This document shows, one piece after another, positions 27,375 through 35,598 of a stretch of 64,000 bases of DNA. The stretch comes from an uncultured Flavobacteriaceae bacterium (lineage in GTDB: Bacteria; Bacteroidota; Bacteroidia; Flavobacteriales; Flavobacteriaceae). The number at the start of each line of letters is the position of its first letter. The stretch's first letter is position 1. The translations under genes and the position numbers were made by a program. Where the stretch lies: assembly GCA_947500575.1 (NCBI GenBank), contig CANMSI010000001.1:434001-498000 (forward strand), read 5' to 3'. The notes beneath the pieces were generated by a model. The model made no database searches and had not been told where the DNA came from. It saw only the letters and a program-made list of their open reading frames with translations.

Positions 27375-28553
27375 TTAATATGTAAAGGTGCCGTATGCAC
27401 TCTCAATGGTCAATTTCTTTACATCGCTTTCCACTACCTTTCCAATAATTTTGGCGTCGACATCGAACGTCTTAGAAATGGCAATTAAATCCTGTGCAAC
27501 CTCGGGTGAAGTGTATATTTCAAGGCGATGACCACAATTAAAAACTTGATACATTTCCTTCCAATCTGTGCCCGATTGTTCCTGTATTAATTGAAACAAA
27601 GGCGGTACAGGGAAAAGTGCATCTTTAATGACATGCAAATTATCTATAAAGTGAAGAATTTTCGTTTGCGCACCTCCACTACAATGCACCATACCATGAA
27701 TGGATGTGGCATCGTATTTTTCAAGTATTTTTTTTACTATCGGGGCATACGTTCTTGTGGGAGATAGCACCAACTTCCCTGCATCCAATGGAGTATTTTG
27801 AACTACATCTGTAAGTCTCGTATGTCCAGAGTAGACTAATGCTTCCGGTACTGCTGCATCATAACTTTCAGGGTACTTCTCTGCCAAGTATTTGGAAAAG
27901 ACATCATGCCTGGCAGATGTAAGACCATTACTCCCCATTCCTCCATTATACTCTGATTCATAGGTAGACTGTCCAAAAGAAGCCAAGCCAACAATTACAT
28001 CTCCAGCTTGTATATTGGCATTATCAATCACCTTGTTTTTCTGCATTCTTGCCGTAACGGTGGAATCCACAATAATGGTTCTTACCAAATCACCCACATC
28101 TGCAGTTTCACCGCCGGTAGAATGGATGGTAATTCCATGTTTTTTAAGATCCGAAATAAGTTCTTCTGTTCCATTTATAATGGCCGAAATAACTTCTCCT
28201 GGAATTAGATTTTTGTTTCTCCCTATGGTAGAAGAGAGCATTATATGATCTACGGCACCTACACAAATGAGATCATCTATATTCATGATTAACGCATCTT
28301 GAGCAATTCCTTTCCATACGCTAATATCCCCAGTTTCTTTCCAGTACATATAGGCCAAGGCAGATTTTGTACCTGCTCCATCTGCATGCATTACCAGACA
28401 ATAATCTTCATCTTGGGTGAGATAATCAGGAACTATTTTACAAAACGCCTTTGGGAAAAGCCCCTTGTCAATGTTTTTAATAGCATTGTGAACATCTTCT
28501 TTGGAAGCAGAAACACCTCTTTGACTATATCTTTCACTATGGGATGCACTCAT
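27375..28553 (-). CDS. purM: Phosphoribosylformylglycinamidine cyclo-ligase (AIR synthase)
   Basis: The open frame begins at 28610, but the ATG at 28553 gives MSASHSERYSQRGVSASKED, the expected N-terminus, and a -7 box lies just upstream of it. The 392-residue product has HADGAGTKSALAYMYWKETG, the DLICVGAVDHIM strand and the STGGETADVGDLVRTI loop. It converts FGAM to AIR in purine synthesis using ATP. This longer form (390 rather than 345 residues) is usual in Bacteroidota. It lies 57 bases after the GSIII stop. Confidence 0.95.
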   Translation of the reverse strand: MSASHSERYSQRGVSASKEDVHNAIKNIDKGLFPKAFCKIVPDYLTQDEDYCLVMHADGAGTKSALAYMYWKETGDISVWKGIAQDALIMNIDDLICVGAVDHIMLSSTIGRNKNLIPGEVISAIINGTEELISDLKKHGITIHSTGGETADVGDLVRTIIVDSTVTARMQKNKVIDNANIQAGDVIVGLASFGQSTYESEYNGGMGSNGLTSARHDVFSKYLAEKYPESYDAAVPEALVYSGHTRLTDVVQNTPLDAGKLVLSPTRTYAPIVKKILEKYDATSIHGMVHCSGGAQTKILHFIDNLHVIKDALFPVPPLFQLIQEQSGTDWKEMYQVFNCGHRLEIYTSPEVAQDLIAISKTFDVDAKIIGKVVESDVKKLTIESAYGTFTY

Positions 28554-28568
28554 ATGTATAATTTGCTG

Positions 28569-28576
28569 CAAAAATA
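28569..28576 (-). promoter_or_regulatory. -7 promoter box TATTTTTG for purM
   Basis: CAAAAATA on the + strand reads TATTTTTG on the minus strand, a perfect TAnnTTTG element 15 bases upstream of the purM ATG. It supports the shorter purM start. Confidence 0.6.
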
Positions 28577-28610
28577 GAAGAATTGAGAAAAGTACCCTAA
28601 GAATTGGCAC

Positions 28611-30797
28611 TTACTTAATAAACAACAATTCTCTGTATTTTGTTAATGGCCAGACAGAATTATCGATCAGTTGCTCTAACTTATCGCAATGATAGCGGAT
28701 TTCATCAAAATGAGGTTTTACATTCTCGCAGTAGGCTTTTGCTCTTTTGTTAATATCTTTTAATCCATTGGCTCGCTTCCGAGCTTGCGTCATTGCATCT
28801 GCCTTCTTTTTAACCTCTGAAATATGCTCTGCAATTTGTTCTATAATTGACAATTGCCCATCGGATAACTTCTTATGTGCCGCTCCATAAATATCTTTTA
28901 AACCCATCACATTTTTTATCAAAGTATTTTGATAGCCAATGGCGGCCGGAACTATATAGTTATATACCAATTCATTAAAAACACGTCCTTCAATCTGCGT
29001 ATGAAAAATATAGGCTTCTAACTCCACTTCTTGCCGAGCTGCCACCTCTACTTCACTCATTACCTTCATCGTCTTAAACAAGGCCAGACTATCTTTAGAA
29101 GTAAGTATTTGCAATGCTTCCGGTGTGTTCCTATTATTACTTAGTTTTCTTCGTTTGGCTTCCTTTTCCCATTCTACACTATAGCCATCGCCATCAAAAC
29201 GTATCCGTTTCGATGCTTTGATATACTCCCGCAAAATATTAAAAATAGCTTCATCCTTTTTTAAGTTTTTCTTATCAATCAATGCATCTACTTCCTTTTT
29301 GAAGGCCTTTAATTGCTTTGCCACAATCGTATTTAAAATAGTCATCGGCTTGGCGCAATTCGTTTTAGAACCCACCCCTCTTATTTCAAACTTATTTCCG
29401 GTGAATGCAAAAGGTGAAGTGCGATTGCGATCTGTATTGTCTAGTAAAATTTCTGGGATTTTACCAACCACATTCAACTTTAACTCTGTCTTTTCTTCTG
29501 GAGATAATTTCCCTTGTGAAACTCCTTCCAATTCATCTAATACCCTACTTAACTGGGAACCAATAAAAATTGACATAATTGCTGGAGGAGCTTCGTTAGC
29601 CCCCAAACGATGATCATTACTAGCAGAAGCGATAGAAGATCGCAATAACTCTTCATAAGTGTCTACCGCTTTAATTGTATTTATAAAAAAAGTAAGGAAT
29701 TGCAAATTCTTCATGGGTGTAGAACCAGGACTCAATAAGTTTACACCTGTATTGGTAGCTAAGGACCAATTATTATGTTTTCCAGAACCATTGATACCTG
29801 CAAAGGGCTTTTCATGAAAGAGTACTTTAAAAGCATGCTTATCTGCTACTTTTTCCATTACATCCATTAACAGTAGATTATGATCTACTGCCAAATTCGC
29901 CTCCTCAAAAACAGGTGCTAGTTCAAACTGGTTAGGAGCTACTTCATTATGCCTTGTTTTTACAGGGATTCCTAATTTAGTACATTCTTGTTCCAAATCT
30001 CCCATAAAACTTAATACGCGACTAGGAATAACACCAAAATAATGATCGTCTAATTGCTGCCCTTTTGCTGCCTGATGACCAACCAAGGTTCTCCCTGTCA
30101 TTAAAATATCTGGGCGCGAGTGTGCTAATGCTTTATCTATTAAAAAATACTCTTGCTCCCATCCTAAAGTAGCATTTACTTTGGAGACATTCTTATCAAA
30201 ATACTTTGCAACTGCCGTAGCCGATTCATCTACCGCATGCAAGGCTCTTAGTAAGGGCGCTTTATTGTCTAAAGCTTCACCAGTATAAGAAACAAAAATG
30301 GTAGGAATACATAAAGTGGTACCATAAATAAAGGCAGAAGATGTAGGATCCCAAGCGGTATAGCCTCTAGCTTCAAATGTATTGCGAATCCCTCCACTTG
30401 GAAAGCTTGAAGCATCTGGTTCTTGCTGTACCAATTGCCCACCGCCAAATTTCTCCAATGCTCTACCATCTGGGAGTAAATCAAAAAAAGCATCATGCTT
30501 TTCAGCAGTAGTACCTGTAAGTGGTTGAAACCAATGTGTATAATGTGTGGCTCCAGCAGAAATAGCCCATGCTTTCATTGCTTCGGCCACCTGATCTGCT
30601 ATTTTTCTATCAATTTTAGATCCGGAGAAAATAGCACCTTTTACACTCTCCAAGGCATCCTTGGTAAGATATTGTAGCATTCTATCTTCATTAAACACTT
30701 TTGTTCCAAATTGCTCAGAACGCCTTCCGTGTTCCTGAATAGTAATAAGGTCTCTATTTGCACTTTTTACTATGGCTTCAAATCTTATTTTCGACAT
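28611..30797 (-). CDS. glnN: Glutamine synthetase, type III
   Basis: The 728-residue length, the GSIII-specific N-terminus (FGTKVFNEDRMLQYLTKDAL) and the internal sequence HWFQPLTGTTAEKHDAFFDL identify a type III enzyme. GINGSGKHNNWSLATNTGVN is the ATP-binding/active-site region, and NRTSPFAFTGNKFEIRGVG holds the glutamate-binding Arg. It forms glutamine from glutamate, ammonia and ATP as a double-hexamer. It is divergently placed to a type II enzyme, with 210 bases between, each gene with its own perfect -7 box. Confidence 0.95.
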   Translation of the reverse strand: MSKIRFEAIVKSANRDLITIQEHGRRSEQFGTKVFNEDRMLQYLTKDALESVKGAIFSGSKIDRKIADQVAEAMKAWAISAGATHYTHWFQPLTGTTAEKHDAFFDLLPDGRALEKFGGGQLVQQEPDASSFPSGGIRNTFEARGYTAWDPTSSAFIYGTTLCIPTIFVSYTGEALDNKAPLLRALHAVDESATAVAKYFDKNVSKVNATLGWEQEYFLIDKALAHSRPDILMTGRTLVGHQAAKGQQLDDHYFGVIPSRVLSFMGDLEQECTKLGIPVKTRHNEVAPNQFELAPVFEEANLAVDHNLLLMDVMEKVADKHAFKVLFHEKPFAGINGSGKHNNWSLATNTGVNLLSPGSTPMKNLQFLTFFINTIKAVDTYEELLRSSIASASNDHRLGANEAPPAIMSIFIGSQLSRVLDELEGVSQGKLSPEEKTELKLNVVGKIPEILLDNTDRNRTSPFAFTGNKFEIRGVGSKTNCAKPMTILNTIVAKQLKAFKKEVDALIDKKNLKKDEAIFNILREYIKASKRIRFDGDGYSVEWEKEAKRRKLSNNRNTPEALQILTSKDSLALFKTMKVMSEVEVAARQEVELEAYIFHTQIEGRVFNELVYNYIVPAAIGYQNTLIKNVMGLKDIYGAAHKKLSDGQLSIIEQIAEHISEVKKKADAMTQARKRANGLKDINKRAKAYCENVKPHFDEIRYHCDKLEQLIDNSVWPLTKYRELLFIK

Positions 30798-30816
30798 ATC
30801 TCCTAATTTATAATCG

Positions 30817-30824
30817 CAAAACTA
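30817..30824 (-). promoter_or_regulatory. -7 promoter box TAGTTTTG for GSIII
   Basis: CAAAACTA on the + strand gives TAGTTTTG on the minus strand, 19 bases before the GSIII ATG. Confidence 0.65.
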
Positions 30825-30963
30825 AGGATTACTGAATTAATAAAAAATCCTTTAAAAAATAAATTATTAGCAAAATACCCTAAAAAAAACAGGGGTGTTG
30901 AAAAATAAATCGTTTTTTTTAATAATTAACCCTACAATAATTAAATATATTATTCTAAATACA

Positions 30964-30971
30964 TACTTTTG
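30964..30971 (+). promoter_or_regulatory. -7 promoter box TACTTTTG for GSII
   Basis: A perfect TAnnTTTG box 36 bases upstream of the ATG at 31008. Confidence 0.65.
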
Positions 30972-31007
30972 TGAGTCTTTAAAAATTAAAAAAATAACTA
31001 TCCTATT

Positions 31008-32018
31008 ATGAGCAAATCAAAATTAGAATACATCTGGTTGGATGGATACAAACCAACCGCTAACCTAAGGAGCAAAACGAAGGTTGAAGAAAATTTTAGT
31101 GGTAAATTAGAAGATTGCCCTACCTGGTCTTTTGACGGAAGTTCTACTCAACAAGCAGAAGGTGGTTCTTCTGATTGCCTCTTAAAACCAGTTGCTATTT
31201 ATCCAGATCCAGCTAGAAACAATGGGTTTTTAGTGATGACGGAAGTATTAAATGCAGATGGAACTCCACACCTATCCAATGCAAGAGCAGAAATAGATGA
31301 TAATGATAATGACTTCTGGTTTGGTTTTGAGCAAGAATATTTCATCATGGATGTGGCAACACAACTTCCATTAGGCTTTCCTATTGGAGGATACCCAGGG
31401 CCACAAGGATTATATTACTGTTCTGTAGGTGGTAAAAATACTTGGGGACGTGATTTAGTGGAAGAGCATGCAGATTTATGTATTGCTGCCGGACTCAACT
31501 TTGAAGGAATTAACCAAGAAGTAGCAGCGGGTCAATGGGAATTTCAATTATTTGCCAAAGGAGCTAAGAAAGCTGGAGATGAGATCTGGATTGCACGCTA
31601 CTTATTAGATCGTTTAACAGAAAAATACGGTTATTATATTGAGTACCATCCAAAACCGGTAAAAGGAGATTGGAATGGTTCTGGAATGCATGCTAACTTC
31701 TCTAATACCACACTAAGAACCTGTGGTTCTCAAGAGGTTTACGAGAAAATTTGTGAAGCCTTTAGACCTGTTACTAAAGAACATATTGCCGTTTACGGTG
31801 AATTTAACGATCAGCGCCTAACTGGTCTACACGAGACTGCAGCCATTACTGATTTCAGCTATGGAGTATCTGACAGAGGAGCTTCTATTCGTATTCCTAT
31901 CATGACGGTTGAAAAAGGTTGGAAAGGTTGGTTAGAAGATCGCAGACCTGCTTCTAACGGAGATCCATACAAAATTGCAGGACGTATCATTAAAACTGTA
32001 AAGTCCGCAGACGTTTAA
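31008..32018 (+). CDS. glnA: Glutamine synthetase, eukaryote-like type II
   Basis: The 336-residue protein is the short GSII form. It has YIWLDGYKPTANLRSKTKV at the beta-grasp domain, PTWSFDGSSTQQAEGGSSD (a hallmark of GSII), FGFEQEYFIMD and GGYPGPQGLYYCSVG. NGSGMHANFSNT and FNDQRLTGLHETAAI supply ATP and metal ligands. It makes glutamine; GSII enzymes are usually decameric. A strong terminator follows at 32043. The presence of two glutamine synthetases of different types side by side is common in Flavobacteriaceae, by general knowledge. Confidence 0.95.
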   Translation: MSKSKLEYIWLDGYKPTANLRSKTKVEENFSGKLEDCPTWSFDGSSTQQAEGGSSDCLLKPVAIYPDPARNNGFLVMTEVLNADGTPHLSNARAEIDDNDNDFWFGFEQEYFIMDVATQLPLGFPIGGYPGPQGLYYCSVGGKNTWGRDLVEEHADLCIAAGLNFEGINQEVAAGQWEFQLFAKGAKKAGDEIWIARYLLDRLTEKYGYYIEYHPKPVKGDWNGSGMHANFSNTTLRTCGSQEVYEKICEAFRPVTKEHIAVYGEFNDQRLTGLHETAAITDFSYGVSDRGASIRIPIMTVEKGWKGWLEDRRPASNGDPYKIAGRIIKTVKSADV

Positions 32019-32042
32019 TTTGAATTATTATTGTTAGAATAG

Positions 32043-32077
32043 AAAAGCGTCTTTGGTTTCAAAGGCGCTTTTTTTTG
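32043..32077 (+). terminator. Terminator of GSII gene
   Basis: AAAAGCGTCTTTG (32043-32055) pairs with CAAAGGCGCTTTT (32060-32072) around GTTT, with one G-U pair, and continues into a T-run. The stop codon of the opposite gene (32059-32061) lies inside this hairpin. Confidence 0.88.
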
Positions 32078-33696
32078 TTACCCATCTTTTTTAAAGGGGT
32101 ATTCATCCAGTACTGAGATCTATGTTCTAGGTTGAAAATGGGTTGATCATTACCCATAGAAGTAGTCTTTATCATTAAACTATCCTTAGGTATTGTTCTC
32201 CCAGGATAAGGCACAACCTCTTGAGTAAAAAACTCTCTGAACTGATTTAAAGTTTCGGACTCCTGCTCATTTATCAAATTTCCCTCTTTATCCATCGCTC
32301 TCTTTATTTGTACTAGCAATTCTCTTTTATCAGGGTCATAGGTTCTGGAAAACATCATTTCTAAAAGCTCCTGTTGTTTTTTACTTTTTTTGACATCAAC
32401 TTTTAGTATAAATTGTTTTGGAGAAATTGTAACCAACTTGGCAAGATCTACTTTCTTTGTTTGATAAGAAAACTTGAAGTCCTTGAGCTTTAACTCTTCA
32501 TGGTTTTCAGCATTTCTATTAAACGCTATTTCTATTTGTTTTTCTAGATCATTCAAAACAATTTTGGCTATTCCGAATTTCGGAGGCCTTGTAATGGTAA
32601 ACATATTATGAAATGAAATGTAGTTTAAATACAACTTTTGATCCTTTGCTTCACGATATTCTGTTTGGACCTCAAATAGCAGATCATCTTTTTCAGAGGC
32701 ATCAATTAAATCTTCATCTCCTTTATAATGCGTTTCCGATTCCAAAATTTTTGTATTTTGATAGGACTTATAAACGGCATAGTCTAATTTTCTAATGGCA
32801 AAACTTTCTTTATCAATATATATAAAACCGCCTACCCTAAACCTTTCATTTTTTTTAAATATCGCAATCTCATATACGGGCTTGTTATCATAGTAGGTGG
32901 TCCTTTTTATGCTAAAATAATGGTTGTCAATAAAATCTTTGGACAGCTGATATACATAGGAAAAGGTCTTAATTCTATGATTTCTAATCGCGTCATGCAC
33001 CCTTAATAAAACCAATTCATTCCCTCCATAACTTCGAATGGAAGACCAAGGAACTACTTTATCAAATTTTTCGTAATTATAAGGTTTAGCAGCAAAAGAA
33101 TCAATCTCAAAAGCCTTATTTTTTCGATAATCATAAATCAAAAAATCAGATAATAGCGTATCTATTGTATTAAATCCTTTGTCCAAAACTTTAACAATAG
33201 CTTCGTTTAAATTCACATATTGATTTTCCTTTGTCTGGTAATCCCGATAGTAACCTACATAAGCGAATTTGTCTTGAGGATAATTGACTTTGATATTATT
33301 TATAGCATATCTGATGATGTCTTTTGCTGAAAGAGTTTTCAATGTACCTTTCACTACGGTTTCATTAAGTTCATAAATCGCTGGCTTTAAAAAAAACAGG
33401 TTGAGCCGATTTTCATTCAAGGAAGCTATTGCAATGGTAATACTTTCATATCCCATGGAAGATATTTCCAAAAAATCTCCTTTTTCTTGAAAGGATTTGG
33501 GTATTCGAAAACTACCATCGTTATTGGAAATAACCCCAACTGCCTTATCTTTTATTCGAATGGTAGCAAAAGGAATAGGTTCACGGGTAGATGCTTCTAG
33601 TAAGAACCCTTTTAGAAAATCATTGTCATTTTGTCCTATCAAAAAAAGAGGTGCGCACAGAAAAATAAAAAAACAAACAATAGTCTTGTTTATCAT
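32059..33696 (-). CDS. CarboxypepD-regulatory-like domain protein, probably outer-membrane associated
   Basis: A 545-residue exported protein. The signal peptide ends GQ/N. Residues 28-105 are a carboxypeptidase-regulatory-like domain (LKGFLLEASTREPIPFATIR, NNDGSFRIPKSF, ISSMGYESI). The rest is beta-rich with the AKDIIRYAINNIKVNYPQDK and FAYVGYYRDY motif seen in the DUF5686-like/carboxypeptidase-like group of Bacteroidota. No barrel end with terminal Phe is seen (it ends KKKRL), so it is not a TonB receptor. Its 3' end overlaps the GSII terminator. Role unknown. Confidence 0.75.
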   Translation of the reverse strand: MINKTIVCFFIFLCAPLFLIGQNDNDFLKGFLLEASTREPIPFATIRIKDKAVGVISNNDGSFRIPKSFQEKGDFLEISSMGYESITIAIASLNENRLNLFFLKPAIYELNETVVKGTLKTLSAKDIIRYAINNIKVNYPQDKFAYVGYYRDYQTKENQYVNLNEAIVKVLDKGFNTIDTLLSDFLIYDYRKNKAFEIDSFAAKPYNYEKFDKVVPWSSIRSYGGNELVLLRVHDAIRNHRIKTFSYVYQLSKDFIDNHYFSIKRTTYYDNKPVYEIAIFKKNERFRVGGFIYIDKESFAIRKLDYAVYKSYQNTKILESETHYKGDEDLIDASEKDDLLFEVQTEYREAKDQKLYLNYISFHNMFTITRPPKFGIAKIVLNDLEKQIEIAFNRNAENHEELKLKDFKFSYQTKKVDLAKLVTISPKQFILKVDVKKSKKQQELLEMMFSRTYDPDKRELLVQIKRAMDKEGNLINEQESETLNQFREFFTQEVVPYPGRTIPKDSLMIKTTSMGNDQPIFNLEHRSQYWMNTPLKKMGNKKKRL

Positions 33697-33701
33697 TGTA
33701 T

Positions 33702-34640
33702 TTAAGCAATGGTGATATATATAAAAGTAATATAAGCCGCAAGAAGTACAATTCCATCTCGCCAGCCTAATCTACGCCCTTTAGGAATAAACACCAACGG
33801 AAGAATTAAAAACGAAATACCTAGCATCCAGAAAATATCGTTGGTTAACAATCCTTCATCTACTACTCTAATCGGTGTTATTGTTGCTGTTATTCCCAAC
33901 ACAGCCAATAAATTAAAAATATTAGATCCAATAAGGTTTCCTAAAGAGATGGCTTTTTCCTTTTTGATGACAGCTATAATGGATGCTGCCAATTCCGGAA
34001 TACTAGTACCTACAGATACAATGGTAATCGCAATAACACGCTCGCTAACACCGTAAGCCATTGCCAACCCTTTTGCACCCAAGATAAGCAGTTCTGAGCC
34101 TCCCCAAAGCGCTATACCACCAATTCCTAGATAGAGTACCGTTTTATATAAAGGCAGCGGGGTATCATCTTCTTCCAATTCATCTTCTATGGCGGTTTTT
34201 TGAAATCGCAACAGATTTACCAAAAACATAAATAACAGGCTAATCATTATAACACCCTCATACTGTTGCAGTTCGCCATCAAAGAAAATAAAACCAAAAA
34301 ACAACAGAGATGCAACCATCATTACAGGCCAATCCGTAAAATAAAAACTTCTACGAACATCTATTTTGCTGAGGATTACAGTAATTCCTAGTACAAAACC
34401 TAAATTTGCAATATTAGATCCAATTACATTTCCCAAAGCCAAATCTGGACTTCCGTTAAGTGCTGCGTTTACACTTACAATAAGCTCAGGGGCAGATGTT
34501 GCAAAAGAAACCACCGTCATTCCAATCACTATTTTTGGAATATTCAATCGTAGGGATAAGGCAACAGCTGCTTTTAGGAGCCAGTTCCCTCCCAAAATAA
34601 GTATGGTTAATCCTAAAACAACAAAAAGCAAATTTTGCAT
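33702..34640 (-). CDS. Calcium/sodium antiporter, CaCA family
   Basis: The open frame begins at 34658; the start at 34640 (MQNLLFVVLGLTILILGG) is preferred because the six residues before it are polar. Ten membrane helices carry two inverted alpha repeats, VIGMTVVSFATSAPELIVSV with GNVIGSNIANL, and ITIVSVGTSIPELAASII with GNLIGSNIFNLL. These are the ion-coordinating repeats of YrbG-type Na+/Ca2+ or K+-dependent exchangers. Length (312) matches. It starts upstream of the CarboxypepD protein with 5 bases between, so they may be co-transcribed. Confidence 0.93.
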   Translation of the reverse strand: MQNLLFVVLGLTILILGGNWLLKAAVALSLRLNIPKIVIGMTVVSFATSAPELIVSVNAALNGSPDLALGNVIGSNIANLGFVLGITVILSKIDVRRSFYFTDWPVMMVASLLFFGFIFFDGELQQYEGVIMISLLFMFLVNLLRFQKTAIEDELEEDDTPLPLYKTVLYLGIGGIALWGGSELLILGAKGLAMAYGVSERVIAITIVSVGTSIPELAASIIAVIKKEKAISLGNLIGSNIFNLLAVLGITATITPIRVVDEGLLTNDIFWMLGISFLILPLVFIPKGRRLGWRDGIVLLAAYITFIYITIA

Positions 34641-35111
34641 GGGCATAATTTTGAGCAAATATAGTAGAATACCACATATGTACGCTCTCTAGAAATACAA
34701 AAGGTTTATTTGAACAATTCCTATACAAATAGTTCTACATAAAGTGATTCTGAAACGTCTAAAGCACTATTTATTTGATGTGATTTGCACTCCATAATTT
34801 TAAAAAAAGAAATAGAAAGTGTATAAATGACTCTTTTTCGACATAAATCTCCCTTGCATTTAGAAAAACAGTCAAAAACAGCCCTACAATTACGACAATT
34901 TATAATATATATCGCACTTATATATTACAATTTAAAACTATAAGCAAGGCGTCATGTTTTTAAATATAATATATATTATTTTTTAACTTACAATATCGTA
35001 TGCAATTGTATCGATTTTGGTTAAAATATTTGGAACTTATAATACCTTCTGTATAAATTGATTGAATAATCGATTATTTACAACTAGTATTAACCCTTAA
35101 AACCACACACT
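34641..35111. other. AT-rich intergenic region
   Basis: About 470 bases, very AT-rich with runs of TATATA around 34910-34985. No ORF of substance on either strand and no clear hairpin. It probably carries the promoter of the small ORF at 35112, but no perfect -7 box was seen. Confidence 0.4.
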
Positions 35112-35174
35112 ATGATTACTCTTGCTAAACTATTACTGTTTTTAGTACTCTCTCTAATTACTACTGTTATTTAA
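35112..35174 (+). CDS. Tiny hydrophobic ORF, 20 residues
   Basis: ATG at 35112 opens a 20-codon frame, MITLAKLLLFLVLSLITTVI, that is one membrane-spanning helix with a single Lys. A perfect 10-bp terminator hairpin follows 29 bases after the TAA, so a short transcript ending here is plausible. It is either a single-pass membrane peptide or a coincidental frame in a small RNA; no family is recognised. Confidence 0.4.
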   Translation: MITLAKLLLFLVLSLITTVI

Positions 35175-35203
35175 GAAGAATCATATAGGCCTATATAGTA
35201 TTC

Positions 35204-35235
35204 AAAGGCTGCAGCATTGCAGCCTTTCCTTTTTA
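35204..35235 (+). terminator. Perfect terminator hairpin
   Basis: AAAGGCTGCA (35204-35213) pairs with TGCAGCCTTT (35218-35227) around GCAT, and CCTTTTT follows. Confidence 0.88.
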
Positions 35236-35249
35236 AAATGAAATCATAG

Positions 35250-35257
35250 TATATTTG
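35250..35257 (+). promoter_or_regulatory. -7 promoter box TATATTTG
   Basis: A perfect TAnnTTTG element 13 bases before the ATG at 35271, giving a nearly leaderless message. Confidence 0.65.
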
Positions 35258-35270
35258 TAAAAACCTAAAG

Positions 35271-35423
35271 ATGAAACAAGCATTGTTTAAATTTTTAGCT
35301 AAGGTGAACAAATTACTTTTTCCTTCCTATGCGAAAAGACAATTAGATCTTTCCAAAGCCTCTAAGTTTCAAATGGCAATTGTAGGGTGGCGTTACTATG
35401 TTACCACAAATTCGTTGGATTAA
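35271..35423 (+). CDS. Small basic conserved-looking protein, 50 residues
   Basis: ATG at 35271 to TAA at 35421-35423 encodes MKQALFKFLAKVNKLLFPSY, then AKRQLDLSKASKFQMAIVGW and RYYVTTNSLD. The Lys/Arg-rich amphipathic start and the GWRYYVTTNSLD end look like a small flavobacterial family that I remember only dimly; some genomes carry doubtful names for it. A perfect -7 box lies immediately upstream. It is too short for the usual ORF cut-offs but has a clean start and promoter. Function unknown. Confidence 0.65.
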   Translation: MKQALFKFLAKVNKLLFPSYAKRQLDLSKASKFQMAIVGWRYYVTTNSLD

Positions 35424-35598
35424 GAGTACATCCAAGATTCGCTGGCATTCGTAGATACCACTCTCTATGGTATTGTTTATTCCTTTCAACTATTATTTTT
35501 TAAATTATCTCTTAATTTCCTAAACTTTCAATATATTGATTGTTTTAATAGTTCTAAGTATAACTTTTTAGCGCGTTTAGAAGTCTTTTAAAAACTTT

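Noticed and set aside
28554-28610. 19-residue N-terminal extension of PurM
   Set aside because: It is hydrophobic, unlike any PurM start, and lies upstream of the -7 box at 28569-28576.
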